Source of the DNA: Jacaranda mimosifolia
Lineage: Eukaryota; Streptophyta; Magnoliopsida; Lamiales; Bignoniaceae
Assembly: GCA_018894105.1 (NCBI GenBank)
Contig: CM032127.1
Location: 5,983,001 to 6,047,000 of the forward strand
Direction of reading: 5' to 3'
Length of the DNA stretch: 64,000 bases
This document shows positions 35,010 through 47,524 of this stretch, piece after piece. The notes under the pieces are model-generated. The model made no database searches and was not told where the DNA came from. It saw only the letters and a list, made by a program, of their open reading frames with translations. Positions within the stretch are counted from its first letter, which is position 1, and every line of letters begins with the position of its first letter. The position numbers and the translations under genes were made by a program.

Positions 35010-36466
35010 AGAAATTTGAGAGCGTCACCTTAAATCACGTACCAAGAAAGGAGAATAGGATGGCTGATACATTAGCTAACTTGGCAACTACTCTAGCCCT
35101 ACCTGAAGGAGAAACAACGAACGTTTCTGTGTGCAATCGGTGGGTCATTCCGCTTTCTGCTGAATCCAATCAGGAAGATTCGAATGCTGTATCAATATCA
35201 ATTGGGGATGATCATGATTGGAGAAGTCCATTGGTTGATTACTTAGAGCATAGAAAGTTGTCGAATGATCCCCACCATAAGACAGAGGTACGAAGGAGAT
35301 CGTCTCGTTTTATCTTATACAAAGATACTTTGTACCGTCGGTCTTTTGAAGGTAGTTACCAACATTGCTTAAGTGGTAAGGAAGCAGTGGAAGCCACGAC
35401 TGAAGCACATTCTGGGATCTATGGCGCTCACCAATCCGGCCCTAAGCTCCATTTTCGGATCAAAATGATGGGTTACTATTGGCCGACAATGGTCAAAGAC
35501 TGTTTAGAATATGCAAAGAAGTATGAAGCTTGCCAACTATATGCAAATTTCATACACCAACCTCCAGAGCCTTTACATCCTACTGTTGCTTCATGGCCGT
35601 TTGACGCTTGGGGTCTCGATGTTGTAGGACCTATTACTCCAAAGTCATCTGCTGGTCATGCTTATATATTGGCAGCCACTGATTACTTCTCCAAATGGGC
35701 AGAGGCGATCCCTCTTAAAGAGGTGAAGAAGGAAATAGTAGTTGAGTTCATCCGTTCGAACCTTATTTTTCGATATGGAGTACCTCGCTACATTATCACT
35801 GATAATGGGAAGCCATTCTATAACAAGTTGATTGATAAGTTATGTGTGCAATTTGGTTTCAAGCAGCATAACTCCTCAATGTACAATGTAGCAGCAAATG
35901 GTTTGGTTGAAGCATTTAATAAGACCATGTGCAACCTTCTAAAAAAAGTGGTGTCAAAGTCAAAGAGGGATTGGCACGAGAGAGTTGGAGAAACGTTGTG
36001 GGCGTATAGAACGACACATCGAACTGCTACTGAAGCCACTCCATATTCATTAGTGTACGGAGTTGAAGCTGTTATCCCCTTTGAAAGTCAGATACCTTCA
36101 CTCCGTATTGCAATTTAAGAAGGACTCACCACCGAAGATAATGCTCGTCTTAGAGTTGAAGAATTGGAAGCGTTGGATGAGAAAAGGCTCGAAGCTCAAC
36201 AACAACTTGAGTGCTACCAAGCTCGCATGGCAAGGGCATTCAACAAGCGAGTCCGCCTTAGATCATTTCAAGTTGGGGATCTGGTCTTGGCAGTAAGGAG
36301 GCCGATTACCATCACCCGGCGAATGGGAAACAAGTTTACATCAAAGTGGGATGGTCCTTATGTGGTGAAAGAGGCTTATATAAATGGTGCCTATAAGTTG
36401 GTAGATAAAGATGGACTACGCATTGGCCCTATAAATGGCAAGTTTTTGAAGCGCTATTATCCATGA
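35006..36466 (+). pseudogene. Tat integrase
   Basis: A tail of the RNase H domain is followed by an H-H-C-C-type zinc region (EAHSGIYGAHQSGPKLH, then CLEYAKKYEAC). The DDE core follows: AWGLDVVGPI for the first Asp, YIITDNGKPF for the second, and NGLVEAFNKTM for the Glu. A TAA at 36116-36118 cuts the frame, and the C-terminal domain continues in the same frame from 36164 (FQVGDLVLAVRRP, then WDGPYVVKEA) to 36466. Integrase would join cDNA ends to host DNA. Confidence 0.85.
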
Positions 36467-37050
36467 AGAAGTATGCTCCTTAACGCACGAGCCTAAACTG
36501 CATGTCATTCCTGACCTGCATGAATATAAACTGTATACGGTACCCACCAATGGTAGTGCATGTGGATAAACTACTAACCTACTCCACTGAAAGTATTTTG
36601 TGTGGCTAAAATGTAGAAATACTTCACCTCGTCCAGGGTGGCTAAGCTATAGATACTCCTGGCCCGCATGAGTATAAACTATGTATGGCCCCCCCTCAAA
36701 ATAAAAAAAAAGAAAATCTTTGAACTACGTGATGACTTGATCCCCTTGATAGGGTACGTAGGAGGCTTGGAATTCATTTTCTAAGTTTAGTCTTTTCTTT
36801 AAATAAGTTTTGTTTGTCTTAGAGATAGCCAATCTGTTTGTAAGTTTGAGCCACTTTATAATTATTCAATCATTGAAAGCATATGGTTGATATTTGATTA
36901 GTTGGTGTTAATGAGAAAAGTGCAGAAGAGCGTAAAAAAAAAATGAAGCGAAAGATTGATGAAAATGAAAAAGAGCTTTTATTGCATATGAATATTCTTT
37001 TACATCAATTGAAAGGGGGGGGGGGGGGGAAGAACGCTAAGAAGCTAAAT
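36467..37050. other. Tat non-coding spacer with G-homopolymer
   Basis: No ORF with motifs. It contains a run of about 14 G at 37015-37028, close to the 3' end of the antisense gene. Confidence 0.5.
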
Positions 37051-37052
37051 GC

Positions 37053-40000
37053 TCAAGCAAACAAGTCAAAGGCAGCTAAATCATGGCGAGATTCTTCAAG
37101 TAACGTCTCCATCCTCTTCAAAGCTTCAACCTTCTTATCAATAAAAAATGGAGTGCTCTCAAGCTTCGAGACCTCTTGCCTCTTGATTGCTATTTCTTTT
37201 TGAATGGTGGATAGGTTTTCTTCTGCTTTATGGAGTGATAAACTTGAAAGCTCTTCCTTGTTGTTCAACTCGGCGAGTCACGCCTTCAATTCTTCTTGTT
37301 GCTTGGTGATTTGAAGAAGTTCTGCTTTTAGACTATTCACCTCTTCAACTCATTCAGTCTCTGTTGCCTCAACCTTAGAAAGACCTTGTTGTGCAAGAAG
37401 AAGTGTTTTCTCATGAGCATCTTGTATTTCTCTCTGGATGGAGTCCAACTTAACTTTTGTGTAGTTGGAAGCGCCCTCAAAGAAAGACTTTAGATAACTC
37501 GCCAAGGATGATGTATCTCTCATGTATGTCCTCATCTCTACAATCAAATCATCAATTGCTAGCTTTACCTCTGAAAGCTGCTCAAATGGAGTCCTCATGA
37601 CCTTTTGGCATATTCGTTCCCAATAAAATTTGATCAGTATCTGCTCAGCTTCAGTTTTTATAACTCGATGACAAAATTCAGAAATCTCAACACGTGGGAT
37701 CAGCCAGGATGAAGCCTCAAATGTCTTTTTGGGTTCTTTAGACATGTCCTCCTTAACAGGTAACTTTTCTACAATAAAATAGGCAATACCAGTCAGATAC
37801 TTGCAAAAGGTCTCAATTTTACAAAAAGGGGATAATTGATGCATTGTTACTAGAATGATGGGAAGTAGCATCTTCTCCACATAAGCCAAAAGGATCGACT
37901 TCATTTATTGAGCCCATGCTGCCTTTAGAAGCGATGGGGATTCCTTTCTCAAGGTCTGCAAGCTGAAAGGAAAATAAAGAAGACATAAGATAGGTGAAAG
38001 AGAACAGTAATGTAATAAAATAATGATAATGATGATGAATGTGTGTACGTATTCTGCTAATTCCTTTTAAGGCAGTGAAGAACTTGGAGCATCTGCAAAA
38101 AATGTTGAATTCACACTAATATTATCTAAGTTAAGAACCTTCGATCTTTCTTTAAATTGGTATTGGTTGCTAGATTCATCATTAGAGAGCGACAAGGTAG
38201 AAATCACTTTATTCCCTTCAGTTGGACTAGCTATGGGAACAAGCTTGGGAGTTGAGTTCGTAGGAAGAGTTCGTTGCTTTTTAGAGGGCACTTTTGCTGG
38301 TTCTAGGTCAACAGCTGAATCTCGAGGAGATGGGACAACTTCGCCATCCTTGGAACCCTATCTTGAAGCCCTTTGAGATCTCTCGGGATTTAAATCTGCT
38401 TGATGATTAAGTTTGAGAATGATTTTTGTGTTTTTTCTTGAATAAGCCGTCCAACGTTCAGCCCACCAATCTGCATATTCCTTCGTAACTAAAGGTGATG
38501 AGGAGGTATTGCTTGGTACAATTAGCTTGGAAGATGTGCACAACAAAGTACAAGACTGCCAAAGATGAACAAGTTCAACCAACTCACATGTAAGAATTTC
38601 CCTCCTCAGGTGGCCAGGAATATCTTAACAAAAACCATGTTGCTGGTTGAATCGATGAGAACAATAGGCTTCAACAATATGTACTACCCCACTCTGGAAT
38701 GTCAAATAGCTAGATCGTAAAGCCATGAAAAGATCTTTGTACGTATTAGGTATGCCCGCATCATCTGTCACCGAGGCTTGCCCTTGTGTACGCAAGTTTT
38801 GAAGCCTTGAGGGATTGATGTTGTGGAATAATTCACATGCCTCAGTGAGTTCAAAGTGTTTGGCCATATTCTCTCCTGTATATCTCACCATCTGAGCTCC
38901 AACTGATTCAAGTTTGGATGGAAAATGTGTTTGAAGGTATCGCCCAATCCAGCTATATACATAATGAATAGGGAAGATTTCAGTGGAGTCGCTCAAACTC
39001 CTTGAGGTGGATATCTCTCTAAAACCACGGTAGATGCTTGCCAATATAGGAACTCCTAGAGAAAAACAATCTCCATGAGCCATTTTACTTGCAGCTTTGA
39101 AAACAGAAGCACGTACCTTATCAACTTTACGGTATGGTAAAGTAAAGCTACATAACCAACATGAAAGAAAAGCAGCCAAATAAGTCTCGCCCTTGATTTC
39201 CTCTTTGATCTCCAACTGCAGAAATGGCTCATCATACTCCTTAGTGCATGATAGAAGAGATGTGTTGATGTTCCCACAAGGATTACGAGATAGCTTTGGC
39301 TTGATAAATCTCTTTCTGGAAGACCTTGAAGGCGGTTGTGCATATCTAGTTGAGCCTTTGAACCAAAACCTAATCCAGTCAGAAATAAATACACCATTGG
39401 AGTCCTTCGGAAGCATGTGGTATGCTGTAAATAGATACTTGCAGCTTCGCGGCAAAGAAGGTTGGCAAGCATCGACATCAAGCAACTCCTTGGCAGATGG
39501 AACAACTTCATCATAGAAATCTCCACGGATTGGTAGTCCACAAAGTCCACAAAGATCCCATAAAGAGACTGACAGTTCTCCAATAGCAGTGCAGTGTGTT
39601 TGTAGAAGGGCACCATAACTTGAAAAATGCTTAGAGGACATTTTTGTTGCAAACATACGTGAAAAGAAAGGCATGAACAGCCGCATAGATCTTGGATCGA
39701 TGAAGAGTGTTTGCATGATGGCCCAGCACATCCTCCGCCCACTCCCAATAGCTAGTATGAAAGGACACCTCACCAAATTTAGATGCTGGAATTCTGCACA
39801 AGACTCTATTGATGCTAAGATAGTGGTTTGGAAGTGAGAGTTCTGCATGCATGGCTCCGATGTCATGAAGTGATGATTTCAACAGCAAGACCTTATAACG
39901 AGCGGAGATACCGGAATGCTGATCGATCGTTTCCTTAGTCGTCTCCCCAGACCATTCAGCAACATGCATGGAGTGGTTTGATCGAGCCTTAGAAGATTGA

Positions 40001-40073
40001 GCACCACAATCGCTTCATACACACACAAAATTATGCTTTTGTCTTTGGGGAAGTCTTTGTCACATCGAATCAC
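37053..40073 (-). pseudogene. Antisense Tat gene encoding a plant mobile domain (PMD)
   Basis: On the minus strand the order is: an N-terminal segment (39969-39631) with SFHTSYWEWAEDVLG, then a long frame (39866-38625, 413 codons) with GELSVSLWDLCGLCGLPIRG and FYDEVVPSAKELL, and LAAFLSCWLCSFTLPYR. These are hallmarks of the plant mobile domain (aminotransferase-like). More pieces follow: an EYADWWAERW segment (38582-38358), a Ser-rich linker (38291-38067) and coiled-coil-like tails (37904-37350, 37268-37053). Frame changes separate the pieces; some may be introns, but at least the shift near 39650-39750 looks like a true frameshift. The role of PMD proteins in elements is unknown. Confidence 0.7.
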
Positions 40074-41240
40074 GATGCATGGAGTTGGTCACTATAGTCT
40101 TTGATATCTAACTTCATGGCCTCGCTGAAATTTTGAACATAAAACAAGTTATTCATTCATTATGTTGATAAAAAAGAAAAAAGAAAAAGAAGAAGAGAAA
40201 GATAGAGGAGAATTGCATAAACCTGCCACTTTTAATAAACTTGGAATTTTGGCAGAGTAAATAATGACTGTGACATAGGAGCAAAAATACCCGTGAAGCC
40301 TGTGGTGAAGTAACAAAAGTGTAGTCATCAATTTAACATATTCTTTCTCTTGGACAAATTTACAAATAGATGATGTGCAGTGTCATGGAAGATGGGTCTA
40401 TAAAATCATTGCAAACGGTGCTCACCGATTGAAGAAATATACTTCACAGATACCAAGCAATCAAGCCTGAGAAGATTTTACTACATTGCTTCACTTTCAG
40501 TTATGAAAAAAACTAAGCATCAAAGGTTATTTTATAGATGCTAAGGGCTGCTCTTGAATGTCAAGATTAAGAAAGAAGGATAGTATTAATTTGCTTCTTG
40601 GCTATTTGTTTCTAAAACTGAAGGAAAATTAGCAGCAAACATGGAAGGATCAATAATCAGTTGCATGGAAAATTCTATATTTTGATTTTTGGTTTTAGAA
40701 GAAAGTTTCTTAAAAAAATTTCTTTAGTTAATCAAAGAAATTCCTATGATTTAAGAAAAGGAAATATTGATTACCCAATTTGTCGTGTCTCTGCCACTGA
40801 GAAGAGAACCTGCTGCGTGTTTCTACTGTGAGGATGACCTGCTGTATCACCAAAGGAAAGTGGGTCTTTTAGTTTAAAGCATGGAATGAATGTGGGCTAC
40901 GGTCTAAAAAAAAAAAGGGCCAACAACAGATTGGGTCCTCAGTTGCTTAAAGTCACAATGCTGCAAAAGTGGGGTCAAATGCATGTTTTTCTCCAAGAAT
41001 TACAAGTTATGTGGGTTTGCCTAAATTGTTGACCATGTGGGCCCATGTATCTTAAGAAAAAGCGAAGAAAGCAAAGGGCCACTTGTGGTGCAAGAATTTG
41101 ATTCATGTTGCTGTTTAGGTGAATATATATATATATATAAATGATAATAATAAATAAATAAATAATAAAGAAGTATCAAAGCAAATATGAATACTTCAAA
41201 ATCTCGCCTCTCATTTGGCATGTTGTTCGTCGAATCTTGA
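40074..41240. other. Tat 3' non-coding region
   Basis: No gene. AT-rich DNA lies between the antisense gene and the polypurine tract, with a TA run at 41126-41139. It would include the promoter of the antisense gene, but I see no convincing core element. Confidence 0.4.
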
Positions 41241-41252
41241 AGTGGGGGCATC
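41241..41252 (+). promoter_or_regulatory. Polypurine tract of the Tat element
   Basis: AAGTGGGGGCATC ends directly before the 3' LTR start TGTTGACATC, the expected site for priming plus-strand DNA synthesis. Confidence 0.7.
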
Positions 41253-41947
41253 TGTTGACATCAAAGTTTTATTAGGATAAATCACCATTTGATAGCCCAA
41301 GTAAATTGGTTATTAATTTGGGTCCCAAATAAAAGTCCATAATAAATTTGGGCTTTATAAAATGGGTTAATCCAAAATAAATTTTAAAATATCTTATTTA
41401 TTTTGGATTAGCTAATTGGGCCAAATAAATTTTAATATGGCTCATTAGTTAATTAAGCCCATCTCAAGTGGTATCCAAGCCCAATGGGAGACTCAAGTTT
41501 CAAGTCGTCAAACCCTAATTTGTGCCTATAAAAAGGGGTGCTGGGAGATATACCACATAAAAAAAAAAAAAAAAAGTACATCAAGAAATTCAAGCATCAA
41601 ACTCTTAAGTCTGAGCTCTTGCCACGAAGAAGTGCTACAACCACAAGGGTTCTATATCTTCTTCAAAAGCATTAAATTCTGAAGACCTTGATGTCAAAAC
41701 AAATACTTGATCTCAAGGAAGTTCATGATTTCATCCGCAAATCTAAGAGGGAATTACACATCCGATTTAAGAACAAGCATCAAGCCCTTGAATCAAATTC
41801 CAAGGAGAAGAATTAGAGGATTAGTCTTCAATTATGGAGATATTTTCAGAGATTGTAACCACCTTTTTATTTTCAATAAATATTGAATTTGTCCGTATTT
41901 TTCTTGTCTTGTAATTTCTTTATGCAGACACGAAATTTTTGTGAACA
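41253..41947 (+). repeat. 3' LTR of the full-length Tat element
   Basis: It aligns with 28615-29306 with a low level of substitutions. It contains CCTATAAAAAGG (near 41526), a TATA-type promoter core, and ends TTGTGAACA, after which CTTAC repeats the 5' flank exactly. Confidence 0.8.
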
Positions 41948-41952
41948 CTTAC

Positions 41953-44900
41953 ATAATTCTATTAATCTCTATTTCATATCTAAATGCTTAAGACAATTAA
42001 ATGTGGTAATCCTTAATTAATCAGTTGGTGACTGGATTACTGATATGATTTCTTAACTTGTAACATCATTGTGGTTTCGTTTAGGATTTCAATATCCAAT
42101 AGGTATTTGTTGCTATAATATTCAAGTTCAATTGTATTTCATCTCAAATAACCTTAATCTCTTAGATACATGGTATTCTTAATATTACAAAATTCTACTT
42201 ATTTAAGCCCAATCATTCCCATTTTTATTATCTCAAAGCTCTAATCGTCTTAATATCTTTACATGCTCAAATCAACTCAATCCTCAAGTTACCTAGCCCC
42301 ACTTTATGAATATTTTACTCTATCTTATTCCGTAAGCATGGTCTTGGTTTCTTATTCTAAGACTTCTAGCTAGTTCAATTATAGGTTACCAAATGTAATT
42401 CTTGAATGGCTACCATATTCAAGTTGGATTATAGGTACGTGATGAGGGTCCAGGTTTCTAAATCAATTGGGTTATACGAGTCTATCATATTCAAGTTGGA
42501 TAATTCATTTTCGTTCTAATATTTACCTAACTGAATCTTCGGATTAAGCTTAACTATATTTTGTTTATTAACATACTATGTTATCGAGTCTAAGGATATA
42601 ATTTTAAGTCAATCTTTCTTAATTTACTAAACTTAGAATTATAATCAATTTTGTTTGACACTTACAAAATTAATCATCATCTCGAGTGAGATTACATTTC
42701 AATAATCATAATTCAATAAACATTGAACTAGAATTATAAAAATCAGTTGAATTAATGTTCGATATAAAATTTATCCAATTGGACGAATCAAGATCCAAAC
42801 TTAAATCAGGAATAGTCTGGTTGAGTCTAGAATTTAAATACATGTTGACTACCCAAGAGCTGTTGCATGTGCTGCCGTCAGACCGCTACACACTACTACT
42901 ATAGGTAGAGGCCACTACCACCACTAGGTGCACCTCATCATGATGAACAAAACCTCCAAATCAATTTTTAAAATTTGATGCCAGGAAGCCTATCAACTGG
43001 TTGTTCAAATATGTAGATCCGCCCTAACACCGCCGCGATGCCACGGTGTTAATTTCTTTGTCGTTGGCTGCTATTTCACAAAATTAACACCACTTCTTGC
43101 TTACCCATGAAGCTCCAATCAAAAGCCCTCTATTTCCAAACCCTTTTCTGCCACCGTACGCTAGAGAACCACCACACTTGCCATATGTCGCCGTTAGCCT
43201 CGTCGTTCCCAGCGAAATATTCTATGGTTTTTAGTGTTTTTGGTATGGTTGGATTCCTTTCAACTAGAGAAAGCTAGTTCTGGTGTTTGTTTTGAGTTTA
43301 CAATCATTTTTTCGGGATTCGCCATTGGGGTAAGTTTGGGTTGGTTTTGAAGATTAGGAAAACTTTTGTCCTTGATTAGTATATATAAAGATATTTTCAA
43401 CCCTTTACAAATTGACCCCAAAACTTTTGGACCAACTTCAATTGCTTCGAAAACTTTAATTCAGTCCTTAAAGTTTTATTTTTTGCACATTGACCCACTA
43501 AAATTTTTGTTTTAGGTAAAGTCCAAATTTAATTACTTTGAAGTCCTTCAACTTTTAACTTGCTCACACTGACCCCTAATATTTTTGATTCGTTGTAATT
43601 GAGTCTCCAATATAATAAACATTTAGCCTTTTGACTTGTAATATTTATGCTCATGCCTTAATTAACCCAATTATCGATTTGGTTATGATTTAATTCTTCA
43701 AATTAATAGGTATTTCATCAAAATTAAGATTGATGTTTGTCTTATTTAAATTTTATTACGAAATTCAAAATTTGGAATGTTACACTAAGTCTATCTTATC
43801 GGACTTGGTTTTTTTTATCACGTTTTGACCCTACACGATTCAACAATTATTTTATTTTTATTTTTATTTTATTTCTATCGTTGAGGGAGCATTTTTCGCT
43901 TTAAATATCATACTTTTAGCTCCCAAATTTTAATAGTGTTAGTCAAAGTGCTAAAATCTAAAACTAATCATCACGATCTAAACTATATTTGTAATTAAAA
44001 AAAAAATCATTTAGTTAAAAAATGTGAGACTTAAGACTTGAAGAAACGATTCACTTATATATATATATATATATATATATAAGCCAACAACAAATTCAAT
44101 AATAGAATATATAAGTGAAATTTACCACAAACAAAATAAAAGAAAATAGATGGGAAAGTTATATAAGTATCATTTATGATTGGCTAAATTTTTCTTTTTA
44201 TTTATAACGTTTAAATTGAATAGATGAAATTCTGTAATTTTTAGTAGAGTTTCACGATGCTTTTTATTTGATAAATCCCATATATCTTGAAATTTATATG
44301 TTAATTTAAAAATATTAATTAAATTTAATTAATAGTAAGTATCTTGATGGGACAAATACATAATTGACTAATTCTTAAAAGCGAGACTGTTTTAGTGCTT
44401 TAGAGCTTAGATATAATATTAAAGAAAATTAAATATTAGAAGTGTCCCCTTAGAGCAACAATTAAATAACAAAATTTAATATACCATTTCCAAAGTGTGA
44501 GAATGTTAAAGTAATTTACTACCAGTTGTTTAATCTATTGACTAAATTATTTTGGTATATACTTAACAAGGTTATTTCAATTTTTGGCAACCAAATATTA
44601 CCCAAATTTAATTTAGTATATATATTTAAATTAAATTAGTTAATCTATGCATTTAATTTTTGGTATACTAAAAAGAAATATAAAAACCAGTTTTTTCTTT
44701 TTCACTCTACTCTTTTCTGTATTATCTTTCTATTTTCCTCTAATTATATACTGTCTTCTCTCTTTAGCCTTAATCTCTCTACTTTTTATTTTCAAATAGT
44801 GTTATTTCATATGATTGATATATAAATATTAAGAAAATGTATGTCAGTACTTGAAAATACACTATCATTGATAAAATTAACATGTTTAATCAAATTAATT

Positions 44901-45367
44901 ATGCCAACAATCACTAGTATAGATTTAATTTTAGTATAAATATTTTTGGGTTAATTAATTAAATTTGGCATTAATTATTGGATATTTAATTTCATTGCAT
45001 AGGATAATCGGGTAATCTAAGGTGATAGGCCCCACCCAAACTGATTCTATTATTTTTCATGCGCATAGTTACGTGTGTGTGTCCAACAAATATTATTAAA
45101 GTTGGGTATAAATATTTCAATTCCTTTTTGAGTGTGGATAATATCCCTGCCATTGACAAGCATAGATGGAAAAAATTACCGAAATTGCTTTCGACATTCT
45201 TAACACTTATAAAGAGACATTGTGTAAATACGAGTTATATTATTAAATTAATTGCATTTGAGTTTATAATTAGGACTAAATTTTATTTCAATAGTTTTTT
45301 CTCACTTCATTTGCCCACTTACAATATCTCAACGGTCGAAATTTGTGAATCTAAATCTTATTGATTG
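41953..45367. other. Intergenic DNA downstream of the KSL gene
   Basis: AT-rich sequence with one LTR-like fragment (42840-43784, listed separately) and a TA run at about 44057-44080. It is the 3' flank of the minus-strand KSL gene, whose stop codon is at 45368-45370. No other gene is supported. Confidence 0.4.
42840..43784 (+). repeat. Truncated LTR fragment resembling the 4855-7868 solo LTR
   Basis: The end AAATTTGGAATGTTACA matches the form of AAATTTTAGGGGTGTTACA at 7850-7868. Upstream parts share the same run of CCAC-rich sequence followed by 'TTGACCCC' and 'AATTCAGTCC' phrases. The 5' part is missing or diverged. The start coordinate is approximate. Confidence 0.4.
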
Positions 45368-47521
45368 CTAACAAAATTCTGATTTAACCAGCCTTACAAG
45401 AGGAGAAAGATTCAGGGGTTCATATATCAAAGATTTCGTATCCTCCATCATTCGTTGTGGAGAAGTGAATTCATCACCATGAGAGTAGAGATAATAGCCA
45501 ATCTTGCATGACTTCCAAAAGATTTCTTTACACTCTTTAGGAACCACACTTCCTCTTGTTTGAAGGATCAACTGCAGCAGTTTTCTCCTGTGATATTCAA
45601 CCATTTGTTCTACTTTCGAAGTCGCCTCACCTTCTGAAATGGCTCCTTTATCAGCTGCCAGCTGTAGGCTCACACTGTTCATCTTCCTTTCTCGCTGTTC
45701 CTTCTGCCAAAACCCATTTTATGGACAAATTTTGAGGATTTGAATCAGTACCTTTAGGATTCCATAATATATGAGTTTATTTTTACTTGCTGAAAATTTA
45801 CCTCGAAAGTTTGAATATCATTCAGAAGCCGAGCAACTGAAGAAACATGCCTGCACAAATCAGTGCTCTCTGGACTCATAACTATGTCCTCAGATAATTT
45901 TATACCAAGGAAATGGATTGACGTGAGAATGCAAATTCTGCAACCGATCGACACCCATGCAAAAGACAAGTACTCATCCATATTTGGTGGAGTTTCATCG
46001 CTCCATGAATCAATTTCTCTCATGAAACTTGTTAGTATTTCAATCCACTGTTCTCCAACAAACATCACATTAGTCACAAGAAAAAGGAATTATACGACAC
46101 TTATTCGTTGATTAAACAATTGAAATCAAGAATTAGTACCAGGTAAATTAGAATACGTTTAATACAACGGCCTTGCACGATATAAGCCTTTGCTGCCAAC
46201 TCATTAACAGTGTCGTATAATGCTGTAAAAAGAATTTCAACTTCTTCGGAGTCAAAAGTTGTAGCTGACGGATCATTCCACCTGTAATCCCATGAGTATT
46301 AATATCAAATTTCATATAGAAATTAAACATGAAAGGAAAGAAAATTAAAGAAAGCATTTTAAAAAACAATGAGTTTAAATTGCATATATATAAGTAAATT
46401 AAGGAAACATACATCTTTATTAATTCGATGATCTTGAGTGATTCTTCTCTAGAACCATGATGATCAAAAAAATCATCTATACGTGTTACAAGAATAATAG
46501 TTTTGGCAAAGGATACACGAGCATCGGACAGTTGAGGATCAGCAAGAATTGCAGAAGTCAGAAAATGTGAAACACTTAATACATTTCTTCCATACTTCAA
46601 GCTGTCCAACCTATAATCAGAATACCACCTGTATATATATTGGTTTAGTACCTTTTAATTAATCCATTGCAAGGAAACATTTTGCTTAAGCTATCTGGTG
46701 GTGGTACCTTTCCAGGAGGTCAAGTTCTTTCCGGTGTTGTGCTTGGCAAATATTAAAATCCTTACTTGAGAAGAGAAGAAAATCTTCATTGTTTATGGTA
46801 GGGCACCTAAAAATTGAAGAAATGTGTCTGTGACTATTGTTGATCAGGAAACAAATATTTATCAACCAAGAGATAGGTATTACAATGGAATGTTGAAATC
46901 TTTACCTATATGCAGCTTTCAGAATCTGATAATGATCTATGTCATATAAGTCAAGGCTTCATCTATTTCCAACTCTATCCAGTGTACCATGGAAGTTCTT
47001 CAATTCATATTCCACCTTGAGATTTTAAGGGAAGGGTTGGGGGGTTGGGGGGGGGGGGGGGGATTGAAGGAAGCAGTAGGTGGTTTATTACAGTTGTTTT
47101 TGTAAATAAAACTATAGTTATGTATCACCTGTTTCTGCAATTTCTTGTCAAGAATGGTTTTATTTAGCAACTTCTGCTTCAGAAACGTGCTGGTCCAATC
47201 ATTTAGTTTCTCAAGAGTGCTTTCTTCTTCATGTATTCTTATCTGTGATACTCTGTAAAGCTCAAGAACTGTAGTCACACCACTCATTTGTACACTCACC
47301 GTATCGAAGAAATGCTCTTGCTCAACATATGGAGCCAATTCATCTAAACCATGATGAACCAAAATTATCAGACATTTGATGCACAATTTTGAACATCTAG
47401 ATTCAAATAATCACTTGCATCTAATCGCTAGATCTAGCTATGAATCACAGAAGCGCATGCATTAGATGATGTTTTCTTGTACACAGTTATACTAAACTGA
47501 AATAATCCAATGGTCTGAACT

Positions 47522-47524
47522 AAC
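47522..47524 (-). other. Defective splice donor after KSL exon 7
   Basis: The phase needed to join exon 7 (ending GTCTCCTCAG) to exon 8 (starting ATGAATTGGC, giving S-S-D-E-L-A) requires the exon to end at 47524. The intron then starts TTAGTT rather than GT. Using the GT one base earlier would shift the frame. A single-base change of an original GT is the simplest reading. Confidence 0.65.

Larger units (their letters stand above)
28615..41947 (+). mobile_element. Full-length Tat-lineage Ty3/gypsy retrotransposon, decayed (13.3 kb)
   Basis: Two LTRs of about 692 and 695 bp flank gag, protease, RT, RNase H, a second archaeal-type RNase H and integrase on the plus strand, followed by a long region with a gene in antisense. 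An exact 5-bp duplication CTTAC flanks it (28610-28614 and 41948-41952). A second RNase H between RT/RNase H and integrase, plus an antisense ORF before the 3' LTR, are the diagnostic features of the Tat lineage. Many stops and frameshifts show that it is no longer autonomous. Confidence 0.85.

Noticed and set aside
38625..39969. A possible independent host gene on the minus strand (PMD protein)
   Set aside because: It lies between the integrase and the 3' LTR of a Tat element with matching LTRs and an exact target duplication, so it belongs to the element.
47041..47062. Long G-homopolymer in KSL intron 8 as a regulatory signal
   Set aside because: An isolated homopolymer in an intron, prone to sequencing error; no structure or conservation can be shown here.
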